Part shown: positions 16,356 through 24,706 of the stretch, in pieces
Layout: every line of letters begins with the position of its first letter
Numbering within the stretch: position 1 is the stretch's first letter
Source: an uncultured Corynebacterium sp.
GTDB taxonomy: Bacteria > Actinomycetota > Actinomycetes > Mycobacteriales > Mycobacteriaceae
Direction of reading: 5' to 3'
DNA length: 64,000 nt
Assembly (NCBI GenBank): GCA_946220775.1
Contig: CAMIFC010000002.1
Location: forward strand, 62,001 to 126,000
Notes under the pieces: model-generated
Databases searched by the model: none
What the model was told of the DNA's origin: nothing
Seen by the model: only the letters and a program-made list of their open reading frames with translations
Program-made: the position numbers and the translations under genes

Positions 16356-16816
16356 TCGTCCCAGCTAAATTGGGGGTCCACCTGTTCGGGAAGCAGGTTG
16401 AGGTAATACGCGACCAGACGCGTCAAGATAGCACTCAAGAGTTCCGCCCGTTCCTGTTTGGTTTCGGACCGCATCTCGATGGGGCGACGAAATAGGATCA
16501 AACGTGGCCGGGTCGGGGCGCCGTCATGATCCACGCCTGCAGGAACCAATCGTCCTAATGGAACCTGGCCGTCGGCAACCACATCCTCCGGCCACTGGGT
16601 GTAACCGGTTTGCAGTCGCATGCGGGGGACCATATCCACAGCGATATCGAGAGTAGAAAGCTCCGGCTCAAACCGTTCCAGAATTCGCTCGTAGGCATCG
16701 AGCACCGCAGCATCAAATTGCTCGGAGCGAGTCTTGTATCGCGGTAGATCCGGCAACAGAATGCCCCGAAGGCCTCGCCCCCGGGGGTCATTGCGCACTC
16801 TACTGGAATTGCTCAT
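16352..16816 (-). CDS. Metallopeptidase-family (zincin-like) protein without visible HExxH
   Basis: A 154-residue protein from the ATG at 16816. Its position between whiB2 and the DUF3499 gene matches the Rv3259 locus of M. tuberculosis, which is usually labelled a metallopeptidase-family protein. The sequence has RGLRGILLPDLPRYKTRSEQFD at the start and PRLILFRRPIEMR in the second half. I find no HExxH motif, so hydrolytic activity is doubtful and the family label may describe only the fold. The overlapping convergent stop codons with whiB2 (TTAA) leave no terminator between them. The function is unknown. Confidence 0.7.
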   Translation of the reverse strand: MSNSSRVRNDPRGRGLRGILLPDLPRYKTRSEQFDAAVLDAYERILERFEPELSTLDIAVDMVPRMRLQTGYTQWPEDVVADGQVPLGRLVPAGVDHDGAPTRPRLILFRRPIEMRSETKQERAELLSAILTRLVAYYLNLLPEQVDPQFSWDD

Positions 16817-16915
16817 GACAATTGAGGTTACGCACAATAGGTGCTCAGGGAAGGATGGCGCGCGGGGGACGTGTGCTAAATGAAAAAAAGTGTGCGTTCT
16901 AGCTAAGATGTCTCC

Positions 16916-17362
16916 GTGACTGTAAACCGGACGTGCTCTCGCCCGGGGTGTCAACGACCAGCTGTTGCCACCCTGGAGTTTAACTATGCGGACCAGCTGG
17001 CCATCATTGGACCCCTCCAACCGGCGGGTAACCCGCACCGCTGGGACCTGTGCGAAGACCACGTGCGTCGCACCACGGTGCCACAAGGTTGGCAGCTGGT
17101 CATCAAAGAACAGCTGAACACCGGTGTCGTCGGCGACCCGTTGGTCGAGCAGGCTGGCGACGATGATGAAGCGGAACTGCTTGCCCTCGCCGACGCGGTG
17201 CAAGGAGCGTACTCAGAAGCCGACGGCGCACCGGAAACCCCGCCGGCTCGCTTGGTTCGCCGTGAAGAAATCCCCATCCCCACGGGCCATCATCCCGCTA
17301 GGCGTAATCTTCCTAGCAACCGCCCCCGCCGGCACCTCCGCGCGGTGCACGAGACCGACTAA
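16916..17362 (+). CDS. DUF3499-family protein (Rv3258c-like)
   Basis: A 148-residue protein with a GTG start. The N-terminal 65 residues match the DUF3499 pattern: TCSRPGCQRPAVATLEFNYAD, a GPLQPAGNPHRWDLCEDHV stretch and PQGWQLV. The cysteines and the CEDH motif look like a small zinc ribbon (C7, C12, C43 plus His). The C-terminal half is acidic then basic and probably disordered. The family is actinobacteria-specific, always near whiB2 and manB, and has no known function. The divergent start of the metallopeptidase-like gene lies about 100 bases upstream. The manB gene follows 81 bases downstream. Confidence 0.8.
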   Translation: MTVNRTCSRPGCQRPAVATLEFNYADQLAIIGPLQPAGNPHRWDLCEDHVRRTTVPQGWQLVIKEQLNTGVVGDPLVEQAGDDDEAELLALADAVQGAYSEADGAPETPPARLVRREEIPIPTGHHPARRNLPSNRPRRHLRAVHETD

Positions 17363-17443
17363 CCACCCGACGAGCAACAGGTAAATCCCAAAAAATTCAC
17401 CACGTCCTCGAAATCCAGCCCCCTTATTAAGGAGTTCAACGAG

Positions 17444-18832
17444 ATGCTTAACCACCCGCCACGAAATCGAGACGACGTTACCGCCGTCATCAAGGCATAT
17501 GATGTGCGCGGCGTCGTCGGACAGGCAGCCGATGGAGGGCTGGACGCCGACTTCGTTCGGGATACCGGTGCGAGCTTTGGTCGTTTGATGCGTGAAGAGG
17601 GAGCAACGCGGGTCGTCGTCGGTCACGATATGCGCGACAGTTCGCCGGAGCTTTCCACGGCGTTCATCGAAGGCGTGACCTCCCAGGGGTTGGACGCCAC
17701 CCGGCTGAACCTCACCAGCACCGACGAGCTGTATTACGCCTCCGGAGTGATGGATTGCCCAGGAGCAATGTTCACGGCATCCCACAACCCGGCCAAGTAC
17801 AACGGCATCAAGCTCTGCCGCGCGGGCGCTAAACCAGTGGGTCAGGGGTCCGGGCTGGAAAAGATCGTGGAGGATTTGGTCGCAGGCGTCCCGTCCTTTG
17901 ACGGTGACAGCGGCAGCGTCGATGAGAAGGACGTCCTGGCGGGGTACGCGGATTACCTGCTGAACCTGGTTCCGATGGATACCCGTAAGCTCACCGTGGC
18001 CGTTGATGCGGGTAACGGTATGGGTGGCCTCACCGTGCCAGCAGTCTTCGAGAAGCTGCCGGTCGATTTGAAGCCACTATATTTCGAGCTGGACGGTAAC
18101 TTCCCGAACCACGAGGCCAACCCGCTGGATCCAAAGAACCTAGTGGATCTGCAAAAATACACGGTGGACACCGGCGCTGACCTGGGTATTGCCTTCGACG
18201 GTGATGCTGATCGCTGCTTCATCGTCGATGAACTCGGCGAAGCAGTTAGCCCGTCCACCATCTGTGCCATGATCGCGGAACGCTACCTGGAGCAGCATCC
18301 AGGCGCCACGATCATCCATAACCTCATCACCTCCAAGTCGGTACCGGAATTGGTTGAGGAGCAGGGCGGCAAGGCAGTCCGCACTCGCGTCGGGCACTCG
18401 TTTATTAAGGCAAAGATGGCGGAGACCGGCGCTGTGTTCGGTGGTGAACACTCCGCGCACTACTACTTCTCTGACTTCTTCAATGCGGACTCTGGCATGC
18501 TTGCTGCGCTCCACGTTCTGGCAACGCTGGGTGCACAGGACAAGCCACTCAGCGAGCTGAAGCAGAAGTATCAGCGCTACGAGGCATCGGGGGAGATCAA
18601 CTCCGAGGTTGCTGACCAGAAGGCCAGCACCGAAGCCGTCGTCGCAGCGTTTGCCGATCGCACGGATAGCACCGATGACATGGACGGGGTGACCGTGGAA
18701 TTGACCGACGGCAGCTGGTTCAACGTTCGTGCATCCAACACTGAACCCCTGTTGCGCCTGAATGTTGAGGCTCGCACGAAGGCTGATGTCGACGCGATTG
18801 TTGACGAAGCATTGGCGCATATCCGCGGCTAA
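17444..18832 (+). CDS. manB: Phosphomannomutase ManB (PmmA)
   Basis: A 462-residue alpha-D-phosphohexomutase. The catalytic phosphoserine loop is TASHNPAKYNGIK (about 108-120), the metal loop DGDADRCF (about 252-259), the sugar-specificity loop GGEHSAHYYF (about 330-339) and the phosphate-binding loop RASNTEPLLRLNVE near the end. It interconverts mannose-6-phosphate and mannose-1-phosphate, linking ManA to the GDP-mannose pyrophosphorylase encoded upstream. AAGGAG lies 10 bases before the ATG. Length and motif order are normal. One sequence resembling the dispersed motif (GLDATR) lacks the A-tract. Confidence 0.93.
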   Translation: MLNHPPRNRDDVTAVIKAYDVRGVVGQAADGGLDADFVRDTGASFGRLMREEGATRVVVGHDMRDSSPELSTAFIEGVTSQGLDATRLNLTSTDELYYASGVMDCPGAMFTASHNPAKYNGIKLCRAGAKPVGQGSGLEKIVEDLVAGVPSFDGDSGSVDEKDVLAGYADYLLNLVPMDTRKLTVAVDAGNGMGGLTVPAVFEKLPVDLKPLYFELDGNFPNHEANPLDPKNLVDLQKYTVDTGADLGIAFDGDADRCFIVDELGEAVSPSTICAMIAERYLEQHPGATIIHNLITSKSVPELVEEQGGKAVRTRVGHSFIKAKMAETGAVFGGEHSAHYYFSDFFNADSGMLAALHVLATLGAQDKPLSELKQKYQRYEASGEINSEVADQKASTEAVVAAFADRTDSTDDMDGVTVELTDGSWFNVRASNTEPLLRLNVEARTKADVDAIVDEALAHIRG

Positions 18833-18913
18833 TAGCGCGATGAAAGTTTGGGTACACCCCGGTGTGCCCATTACAGTGGGGAAATTCAGCAAACACACCA
18901 AGGGCACGGCGAC

Positions 18914-20146
18914 TTGTATCTATTGAAGGGCAACATCCACTCGTATGAGTGGGGATCTCGCACCCTGATCGCACAGATCACGGGGCGCCCGTCGCCGACC
19001 CGAAAACCCGAGGCCGAAGCGTGGTTCGGTGCGCATTCCGGTGGTCCCAGCCAGATTCTCGGTGCGGACGCCAACGACCTGCAAAGCTTCATCGCCCACG
19101 ACCGCTCCGGCCAATTGGGGCCAGATCACCGGGAATTGCCGTTCCTGCTCAAACTTCTTGCCGCCCGCAAGGCCCTGAGTATTCAGGCACACCCTTCTAA
19201 GGAAGAGGCCGAAGCGGGCTTCGCTGCGGAAAACGCAGCGGGGCTGGGGACCGAGGCGCCAGAGCGTAACTACAAGGACGCAAACCACAAGCCCGAACTC
19301 CTTGTGGCAATCAGCGAATTCCACGCGTTAGCTGGCTTCCGGCCACTTGCCGACACGATCGCCATGTTGCGCATCCTCAACATTCCCGCCATTAACGACG
19401 AGCTGAATCGGTTAGTGGCTGCGGAGGGTGACGTCCTGAAGGAAAAGGACGCACTGCGACACGTGCTGGAGGAATGGCTGACCGCGCCCGAAGGCAAGGC
19501 CGAGCAGATCGTGACCGCCGTGGTTCGTCGGTGCGACGAGGTCGCGGCCGGTGCTGAGAAGGACGCGGCAGCGGGCGACGTGCATCCGGACTGCCTTGCT
19601 GACGTAGTCAGGACGGTCGGGCAGCTCGCAGAAGACTATCCGGGGGATCCGGGGATCCTTGTGGCGCTGTTGCTCAACCGCGTGACCTTGCAGCCGGGCG
19701 AAGCCATTTTCCTGGCAGCCGGGCAATTGCACGCGTACCTGGATGGCCTGGGTGTGGAGGTCATGGCGAACTCCGACAACGTGCTGCGGGGTGGACTGAC
19801 GAGCAAACACATCGACGTCCCGGAATTGCTCAATATTTTGGACGCCACTCCGCTCGCCGATCCACGGTGCCCCCAGGATGGTGGGCGCTATCGGACGTCG
19901 GTGTCGGACTTTTCCATGACTGTGCTGGCACCGGGGGAGAGCCGTACTGTGACTGGGCCTGCTGTTGTGCTGGCGGCAGGTGGCGAGCTCACGGTGACAT
20001 CCGAGGACGGGGAGCTGACCGTACCCAGCGGTTTCGCGTGCTGGGTCGGTTACTCGGATGGCGAGGCCACCGTCACTACAACAGAAGAATCGGTGACGTT
20101 GCCTGGCGCACCGGCGATTGGCTTTATTGCATCGGTGGGGCCTTAA
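18914..20146 (+). CDS. manA: Mannose-6-phosphate isomerase, class I
   Basis: About 410 residues if it starts at the TTG at 18914 (reading MYLLKGNIHSYEWGSRTLI), which matches the family start and has AAGGG about 9 bases upstream. Zinc-site features include IQAHPS (near 91-96), NHKPELLVAI and the QLHAYLDGLGVEVMANSDNVLRGG block (QLHAYLDG near 272). It converts fructose-6-phosphate to mannose-6-phosphate at the top of the mannose pathway. It follows manB by 81 bases. A dispersed-motif copy is read as NILDATPL. The 3' end overlaps the convergent Pro/Thr-rich gene by 23 bases. Confidence 0.9.
   Translation: MYLLKGNIHSYEWGSRTLIAQITGRPSPTRKPEAEAWFGAHSGGPSQILGADANDLQSFIAHDRSGQLGPDHRELPFLLKLLAARKALSIQAHPSKEEAEAGFAAENAAGLGTEAPERNYKDANHKPELLVAISEFHALAGFRPLADTIAMLRILNIPAINDELNRLVAAEGDVLKEKDALRHVLEEWLTAPEGKAEQIVTAVVRRCDEVAAGAEKDAAAGDVHPDCLADVVRTVGQLAEDYPGDPGILVALLLNRVTLQPGEAIFLAAGQLHAYLDGLGVEVMANSDNVLRGGLTSKHIDVPELLNILDATPLADPRCPQDGGRYRTSVSDFSMTVLAPGESRTVTGPAVVLAAGGELTVTSEDGELTVPSGFACWVGYSDGEATVTTTEESVTLPGAPAIGFIASVGP
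19834..19851 (-). repeat. Dispersed motif copy
   Basis: TATTTTGGACGCCACTCC, inside manA (ILDATP). Confidence 0.85.
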
Positions 20147-20936
20147 AGAGATCCGGAATCGGAAGTACGTCTGATGTGCTCGGCTTAGGGGACGGGCTAG
20201 TCATCGGATTCGGTGTCGGGCTCGTCGACGGAGCCTCGGTATCCATCGGTTCCTTGTCCTCGTTCGGCACAGTGGTTTCTGCCGGTGGGGTGCCGTTGCC
20301 CGGGGTTGGGGGTCCCACATTCTCCGATGGCTTTGGCTTGACTGGGGACGTTGGTTTCGTCGATTCGTCCTGCGTTGGCTTCTCGTCAGTCGATTCGTCC
20401 GGTGACTTTGGCTCGGTCTGTTGCGGAGTTGCGACTGATGGGTGATCGTTATTAGGAGCGGCCTCGGCGATGATCGTGTGGCTTGGCGCGACGGCTTGGC
20501 TGCTGCCACTCCAGGAATCTGGCGGCAACAATGGGTCGCCATTGCCGAGCGGGGCCAGGCTTCGTGGGGCCTGTTGAGTGCGAGGGTATGCGGATCCTTC
20601 CTCGTCATCGGATTCGAGAGAGGTATCGACAGGGTTGCCACCACGGTTCGATTCTTTCGACGCGCTGGTCTTTGCATCATCCGTGCGAGGGTCATCCGAG
20701 GCGTGTGGAGTGTGCTTCGTGGAGGAAGACGCGTCGTGGCCCGTTTGTTGGGACGCCAAGGTGTTATCCGTCGCATGGGTTGGTTCAGGTACGGAAGTGG
20801 ACCAGGTCCATGCGCCAATTCCGAGGGCGAGGACGAGTCCGCCCACGGCGAAGCTGGCGATGGCCCGAGAACCGGGGCGACGCTCGGCTTGTTCAGAATC
20901 TTCTGGCCGTACGTCATCGGGTGGCGTGCCGGTCAC
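20124..20936 (-). CDS. Membrane-anchored Pro/Thr/Ser-rich protein of unknown function
   Basis: A 270-residue protein: a short cytoplasmic acidic start, one membrane segment (about 27-47), then a 220-residue extracytoplasmic region of low complexity rich in Pro, Thr, Ser, Asp and Glu (for example PKPSENVGPPTPGNGTPP). No domain is recognised. It looks like a wall-spanning stalk. Composition differs sharply from its neighbours, so the coding assignment rests on the intact frame, the plausible anchor and the convergent placement. The C-terminus overlaps manA. One variant dispersed-motif copy is read as TLASQQTG just after the membrane segment. Confidence 0.6.
   Translation of the reverse strand: MTGTPPDDVRPEDSEQAERRPGSRAIASFAVGGLVLALGIGAWTWSTSVPEPTHATDNTLASQQTGHDASSSTKHTPHASDDPRTDDAKTSASKESNRGGNPVDTSLESDDEEGSAYPRTQQAPRSLAPLGNGDPLLPPDSWSGSSQAVAPSHTIIAEAAPNNDHPSVATPQQTEPKSPDESTDEKPTQDESTKPTSPVKPKPSENVGPPTPGNGTPPAETTVPNEDKEPMDTEAPSTSPTPNPMTSPSPKPSTSDVLPIPDLFKAPPMQ
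20744..20761 (-). repeat. Dispersed motif variant
   Basis: TTTGTTGGGACGCCAAGG, inside the Pro/Thr-rich membrane protein gene (TLASQQ). Confidence 0.6.
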
Positions 20937-21210
20937 GATGAGAGTCCCTCCCGAGGATTGGCGGTTTCCGTATATATCGGTGTGTGGTGGCTCTGAGGTC
21001 GAGGGTGAGGCGACTCGTTGAGCCCACTCGAATTGTTACGAAATGATTACAACGAAATTTATGCTAGCAGATGCCTTTGGAATGTAAACCCCATTAACTG
21101 GGATTCTTCGACGATGTGAAGTTAACCGAAGCAATATCCCACTCATTCAGGGGTAGAGAACTTTCGCTACTCTCGGCAGAAGAAAGAACATTTGTGTAAA
21201 GGATGGGTTC
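20937..21210. other. 274-bp divergent intergenic region
   Basis: No gene is visible. It separates the divergent Pro/Thr-rich gene and the DUF4259-like gene. It is AT-rich (21030-21130) with candidate -10 elements such as TATGCTAG near 21060 and a GAAAGAACATTTGTGTAAAGGATGG-type leader end before 21211. Confidence 0.4.
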
Positions 21211-21615
21211 ATGACTAGTTGGGATGAACATGCCCTGGCTAATGACCAGGTACAGGATTTCTTACAGGAGATCCAAGAAGAATATGAAGATGCGGGTGCG
21301 GATTCTGATGTCGAGACCGTTGTCACGGCGCTGGAAGACGCCGTGGTGATTGCACAAAAGCAGGCGGCGCGTGGTGACGAAGACTATGCAGTTGGTCTGG
21401 CGGCCGCCAGCATTGCGGCGATTTGGAGTGGCGCGCCGTATTCCATCTCTGAACTAGCTGATGAATACAGCGTGATTCGCGGAGGTATCGGGCGTGCTAG
21501 TGAAGTGCTCCAGGAGCGGGCAGCGCAGCTGCTCGAAGACGAATCAGAGGCGTTGGAAGAAGCCGGGTTTGAGGTTCCGGAGGGACTGGAAACTTACCAC
21601 GAGGCATTGAGCTAA
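21211..21615 (+). CDS. Small acidic protein, DUF4259-like
   Basis: A 134-residue, strongly acidic, helical protein. The start MTSWDEHALANDQVQDFLQEI, the middle alanine-rich GLAAASIAAIWSG and the preceding acidic EDAVVIAQKQAARGDED resemble the DUF4259 family, in which an N-terminal W/D-x-N/D-x-A-x-DF-like segment is followed by a helical core. I am not certain of the family. There is no signal peptide or membrane segment. AAAGGATGG precedes the ATG. It is a stand-alone gene between divergent and downstream units. Function unknown. Confidence 0.7.
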   Translation: MTSWDEHALANDQVQDFLQEIQEEYEDAGADSDVETVVTALEDAVVIAQKQAARGDEDYAVGLAAASIAAIWSGAPYSISELADEYSVIRGGIGRASEVLQERAAQLLEDESEALEEAGFEVPEGLETYHEALS

Positions 21616-21756
21616 AAGCACTGAGCGTGAAGCGGTCCGGCGCGGTGCCAGCGAGGCCCCCGGTGAGGTGCGAGGCAAGCTCTGTCCGGGCTGCGCGTTA
21701 GACTGCTAGACAGCAATAATTTTAAGTAATGAGCACTTTGAAGGAGCACCTAGGTT

Positions 21757-23244
21757 ATGTCCAACCTGACCACCGATAACATCGGCGACCTTGAATTTAA
21801 GGTTCGCGATTTAACGTTGGCGGAATCAGGCCGCCACCAGATTCGTCTGGCAGAGCACGAAATGCCGGGTTTGATGGAGTTGCGTCGTGAATATGCGGAC
21901 GAGCAGCCACTGGCAGGCGCCCGCATTGCCGGCTCGATTCACATGACGGTACAAACGGCCGTGCTGATCGAGACCTTGACTGCCTTGGGTGCCGAGGTGC
22001 GTTGGGCATCCTGCAACATTTTCTCTACTCAGGACGAGGCCGCCGCGGCGGTTGTCGTTGGTCAGGGCACCCCAGAGGAGCCGACTGGTGTTCCAGTGTT
22101 CGCCTGGAAGGGGGAGACGCTGGAGGAGTACTGGTGGTGCCTCGAACAGATCTTTACGTGGGGTGAGGACGCAGAGAGCGCGGCCGTGTTGCCGAACATG
22201 ATCCTCGATGATGGCGGAGACGCCACCATGGCAGTTATCAAGGGTGCTGACTTCGAAAAGGCTGGTCTGGTGCCGGAGCCGACTGTTGAGGATCCCGACG
22301 AGTACCAGGAATTTCTCAAGATGCTGGCGCGCGTCTTCGCTAAGGATGACCAGTTCTGGACCAATAACGCGGAAGCAATCCGCGGTGTGACGGAAGAAAC
22401 CACCACTGGCGTGCACCGTCTCTACCACTTCGCAGAGCAGGGCGCCCTGCCATTCCCGGCGATGAACGTCAACGATGCCGTGACGAAGTCCAAGTTCGAT
22501 AACAAGTATGGAACTCGCCACAGCCTCTTGGACGGCATTAACCGCGCGACCGACATGCTCATGGGCGGCAAGTCCGTGCTCGTCTGTGGCTATGGCGACG
22601 TGGGCAAGGGCTGTGCTGAAGCTTTCGCTGGCCAGGGTGCTCGTGTGAAGGTTACAGAGGCTGACCCGATCAACGCGCTGCAGGCGCTGATGGACGGCTT
22701 CCCAGTCGTCACCGTGGATGAGGCCATCGGCGATGCCGATATCGTCATCACCGCAACCGGCAACTTGGGCATCATCACCTTCGAACAGATGCAGAAGATG
22801 AAGGACCACGCAGTGTTGGGCAACATTGGTCACTTCGATAATGAGATCGACATGGCAAGCCTGCTGCACCGCGAGGATGTTTCCCGAGTCAACATTAAGC
22901 CCCAGGTTGATGAGTTCATCTTCCCGAACGACCAGGGCGAACAGATCAGTATCATCGTGCTGTCGGAAGGTCGCCTGCTGAACTTGGGTAATGCGACCGG
23001 CCACCCATCCTTCGTGATGTCGACCTCCTTCGCGGACCAGACCATCGCGCAGATCGAGTTGTTCACCAACCAGGGGCAGTACGAAAACCAGGTGTACCGC
23101 CTGCCGAAGATCCTGGATGAAAAGGTTGCGCGCATCCACGTTGAAGCACTCGGTGGAAAGCTCACGAAGCTGACCAAGGAACAAGCTGAGTACATCGGTG
23201 TCGATGTCGAAGGTCCATACAAGCCAGAGCACTACCGCTACTAG
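21757..23244 (+). CDS. sahH: Adenosylhomocysteinase
   Basis: A 495-residue NAD-dependent S-adenosylhomocysteine hydrolase, which splits SAH into adenosine and homocysteine and so keeps methylation going. Seen: ARIAGSIHMTVQTAVLIETL (start of substrate domain), SCNIFSTQDEAAAAV, the NAD-binding GYGDVGKGCA (about 280-289), GNIGHFDNEIDM and the C-terminal tail ending PEHYRY, whose Lys/Tyr completes the cofactor site. The internal insertion around 170-200 (DPDEYQEFLKMLARVF) is typical of the actinobacterial form. GAAGGAG lies upstream of the ATG. Just upstream two TAGAC half-sites occur in tandem (21699-21711), similar to half of the McbR consensus but not inverted. Confidence 0.97.
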   Translation: MSNLTTDNIGDLEFKVRDLTLAESGRHQIRLAEHEMPGLMELRREYADEQPLAGARIAGSIHMTVQTAVLIETLTALGAEVRWASCNIFSTQDEAAAAVVVGQGTPEEPTGVPVFAWKGETLEEYWWCLEQIFTWGEDAESAAVLPNMILDDGGDATMAVIKGADFEKAGLVPEPTVEDPDEYQEFLKMLARVFAKDDQFWTNNAEAIRGVTEETTTGVHRLYHFAEQGALPFPAMNVNDAVTKSKFDNKYGTRHSLLDGINRATDMLMGGKSVLVCGYGDVGKGCAEAFAGQGARVKVTEADPINALQALMDGFPVVTVDEAIGDADIVITATGNLGIITFEQMQKMKDHAVLGNIGHFDNEIDMASLLHREDVSRVNIKPQVDEFIFPNDQGEQISIIVLSEGRLLNLGNATGHPSFVMSTSFADQTIAQIELFTNQGQYENQVYRLPKILDEKVARIHVEALGGKLTKLTKEQAEYIGVDVEGPYKPEHYRY

Positions 23245-23283
23245 GCTCCGACCCCTAAGGTTCCAAGAGGAATTGAACGCATC

Positions 23284-23988
23284 ATGATCATCGCCTTTGA
23301 AGGCATCGACGGCGCCGGGAAGAACACCCTGGTCAATGCGGTGGAAGCCGAATTGATTTCCCAGGAACTCCCAGTCGCTCGCGTGGGATTTCCCCGGTAC
23401 GAGGACTCCGTCCACGCCCAACTCGTTCAGCAAGCGCTGAATGGCCAGATGGGTGACCTGATCGACTCCATCAACGGCATGGCGACGCTATTTGCCCTCG
23501 ACCGCGCCGAGATCGCGCAAGATCTGGCCCAGCTCGATGAGGATGGCTACGTCGTTCTCCTCGACCGTTTCGTGGCCTCCAATGCGGCGTATTCCGCGGC
23601 GCGAGTGCTGACTGGTGAAGGCGCTACAGGAAGCTCAAGCGCCCAAGGTGATGCGATCGCCGATATGCCCGTCGTAGAGTGGGTGGAAAACCTCGAGTTC
23701 GATTCTCTCGGTTCCCCCGTTCCCGACCTTCAGATTTTTGTGGACGCCAGTGTGGCCACCGCCCAGGAACGCGCAAAGGAGAGGGAAGCCGTCGATGCCA
23801 CTCGCGCCCGTGACGCATACGAGGCGAACTCAACGTTGCAAGAAAACACCCGTGCTGCGTACCAGTCCTTGGCCGCCAATAATTGGGTGAGCCCTTGGCT
23901 TGTCGTGGAATCGGCTACGGGTGGCGTCCAAAAACGGGCAGAACAGCTCGCCGCAGAGATCGCGGCAGCGTACAACGACGCCGAATAG
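23284..23988 (+). CDS. tmk: dTMP kinase
   Basis: A 234-residue thymidylate kinase; it phosphorylates dTMP for DNA synthesis. The P-loop is EGIDGAGKNT (6-15), with Asn where many homologues have Ser. DRFVASNAAYSAAR is the DR motif with nucleotide contacts. The LID region around 165-180 is arginine-rich (AQERAKEREAVDATRARD). GAGGAA precedes the ATG. It lies between sahH and mtrA, as in C. glutamicum. Two inverted dispersed-motif copies lie inside: IFVDASV (about 151-157) and, near the C-terminus, GGVQKRAE, the latter in a different reading frame of the motif. Confidence 0.95.
   Translation: MIIAFEGIDGAGKNTLVNAVEAELISQELPVARVGFPRYEDSVHAQLVQQALNGQMGDLIDSINGMATLFALDRAEIAQDLAQLDEDGYVVLLDRFVASNAAYSAARVLTGEGATGSSSAQGDAIADMPVVEWVENLEFDSLGSPVPDLQIFVDASVATAQERAKEREAVDATRARDAYEANSTLQENTRAAYQSLAANNWVSPWLVVESATGGVQKRAEQLAAEIAAAYNDAE
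23734..23752 (-). repeat. Dispersed motif copy
   Basis: ATTTTTGTGGACGCCAGTG, inside tmk (FVDAS). Confidence 0.75.
23918..23937 (+). repeat. Dispersed motif copy
   Basis: CGGGTGGCGTCCAAAAACGG, inside tmk (GGVQKR). Inverted relative to the copy at 23734 and in another codon phase. Confidence 0.85.
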
Positions 23989-24028
23989 GCTGAACAGAAC
24001 CAACCAAACGCGAAGGACCTGCAAGAAC

Positions 24029-24703
24029 ATGCCAGCAAAAATTCTCGTGGTAGATGACGATCCAGCGATCGCGGAAATGCTCACGATCGTGTTGGAAGGC
24101 GAGGGCTTCGACACGGTTGTCGTGGGCGACGGTATTGAGGCCGTGGCAGCGGCACGTGCCGAAGATCCGGACCTGATCCTGCTGGACGTGATGCTGCCAG
24201 GAATGAACGGCATTGACGTGTGCCGGGCAGTGCGCGAAGAATCTGTGGTTCCCATCGTGATGCTCACCGCGCGAACCGACACCGTTGATGTGGTTCTTGG
24301 CCTGGAATCCGGTGCGGACGATTACATCAACAAGCCCTTCAAACCCAAGGAATTGGTCGCCCGCGTCCGCGCCCGCCTGCGGCGCACACCGGACGAACCC
24401 GCCACGAACCTGACTATTGCCGACCTCGAAGTGGACGTGGCCGGCCACCAGGTCACCCGAGACGGGGAACCCATTAACCTCACTCCGATTGAGTTCGACC
24501 TGCTGGTTACGCTGGGTTCCAAGCCCGGGCAAGTATTCAGCCGTGAAGAGCTGCTGGAACAGGTGTGGGGCTACCGAAAGTCCAACGACACCCGCCTGGT
24601 CAACGTCCATATTCAGCGACTGCGTTCCAAGATAGAACGCGATCCTGATGACCCACAGATCATCCTCACGGTGCGTGGCATCGGGTACAAGTCTGGCGAA
24701 TAG
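24029..24703 (+). CDS. mtrA: Two-component response regulator MtrA
   Basis: A 224-residue OmpR/PhoB-type regulator. Receiver domain: VVDDDPAIAEML, phospho-acceptor Asp53 in LILLDVMLPGMNG, VMLTARTD and KPFKPKELVARV. DNA-binding winged helix from about 130, with LTPIEFDLLVTLGSKPGQVFSREELL and NVHIQRLRSKIE (each cited in part). With MtrB it controls cell-wall hydrolases, osmotic response and division in mycolata. The ATG at 24029 is preceded by GAAGGAC about 12 bases upstream. The kinase gene starts 4 bases after the stop, so the operon mtrA-mtrB-lpqB is tightly packed. Confidence 0.97.
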   Translation: MPAKILVVDDDPAIAEMLTIVLEGEGFDTVVVGDGIEAVAAARAEDPDLILLDVMLPGMNGIDVCRAVREESVVPIVMLTARTDTVDVVLGLESGADDYINKPFKPKELVARVRARLRRTPDEPATNLTIADLEVDVAGHQVTRDGEPINLTPIEFDLLVTLGSKPGQVFSREELLEQVWGYRKSNDTRLVNVHIQRLRSKIERDPDDPQIILTVRGIGYKSGE

Positions 24704-24706
24704 CCC

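Noticed and set aside
21699..21711. McbR operator upstream of sahH
   Set aside because: Two TAGAC half-sites are present, but as direct repeats with a 3-base gap, not the inverted TAGAC-N6-GTCTA form.
21826..23433. A 535-codon open frame antisense to sahH
   Set aside because: sahH on the plus strand has all expected motifs. The antisense product is His/Leu-rich with no domain.
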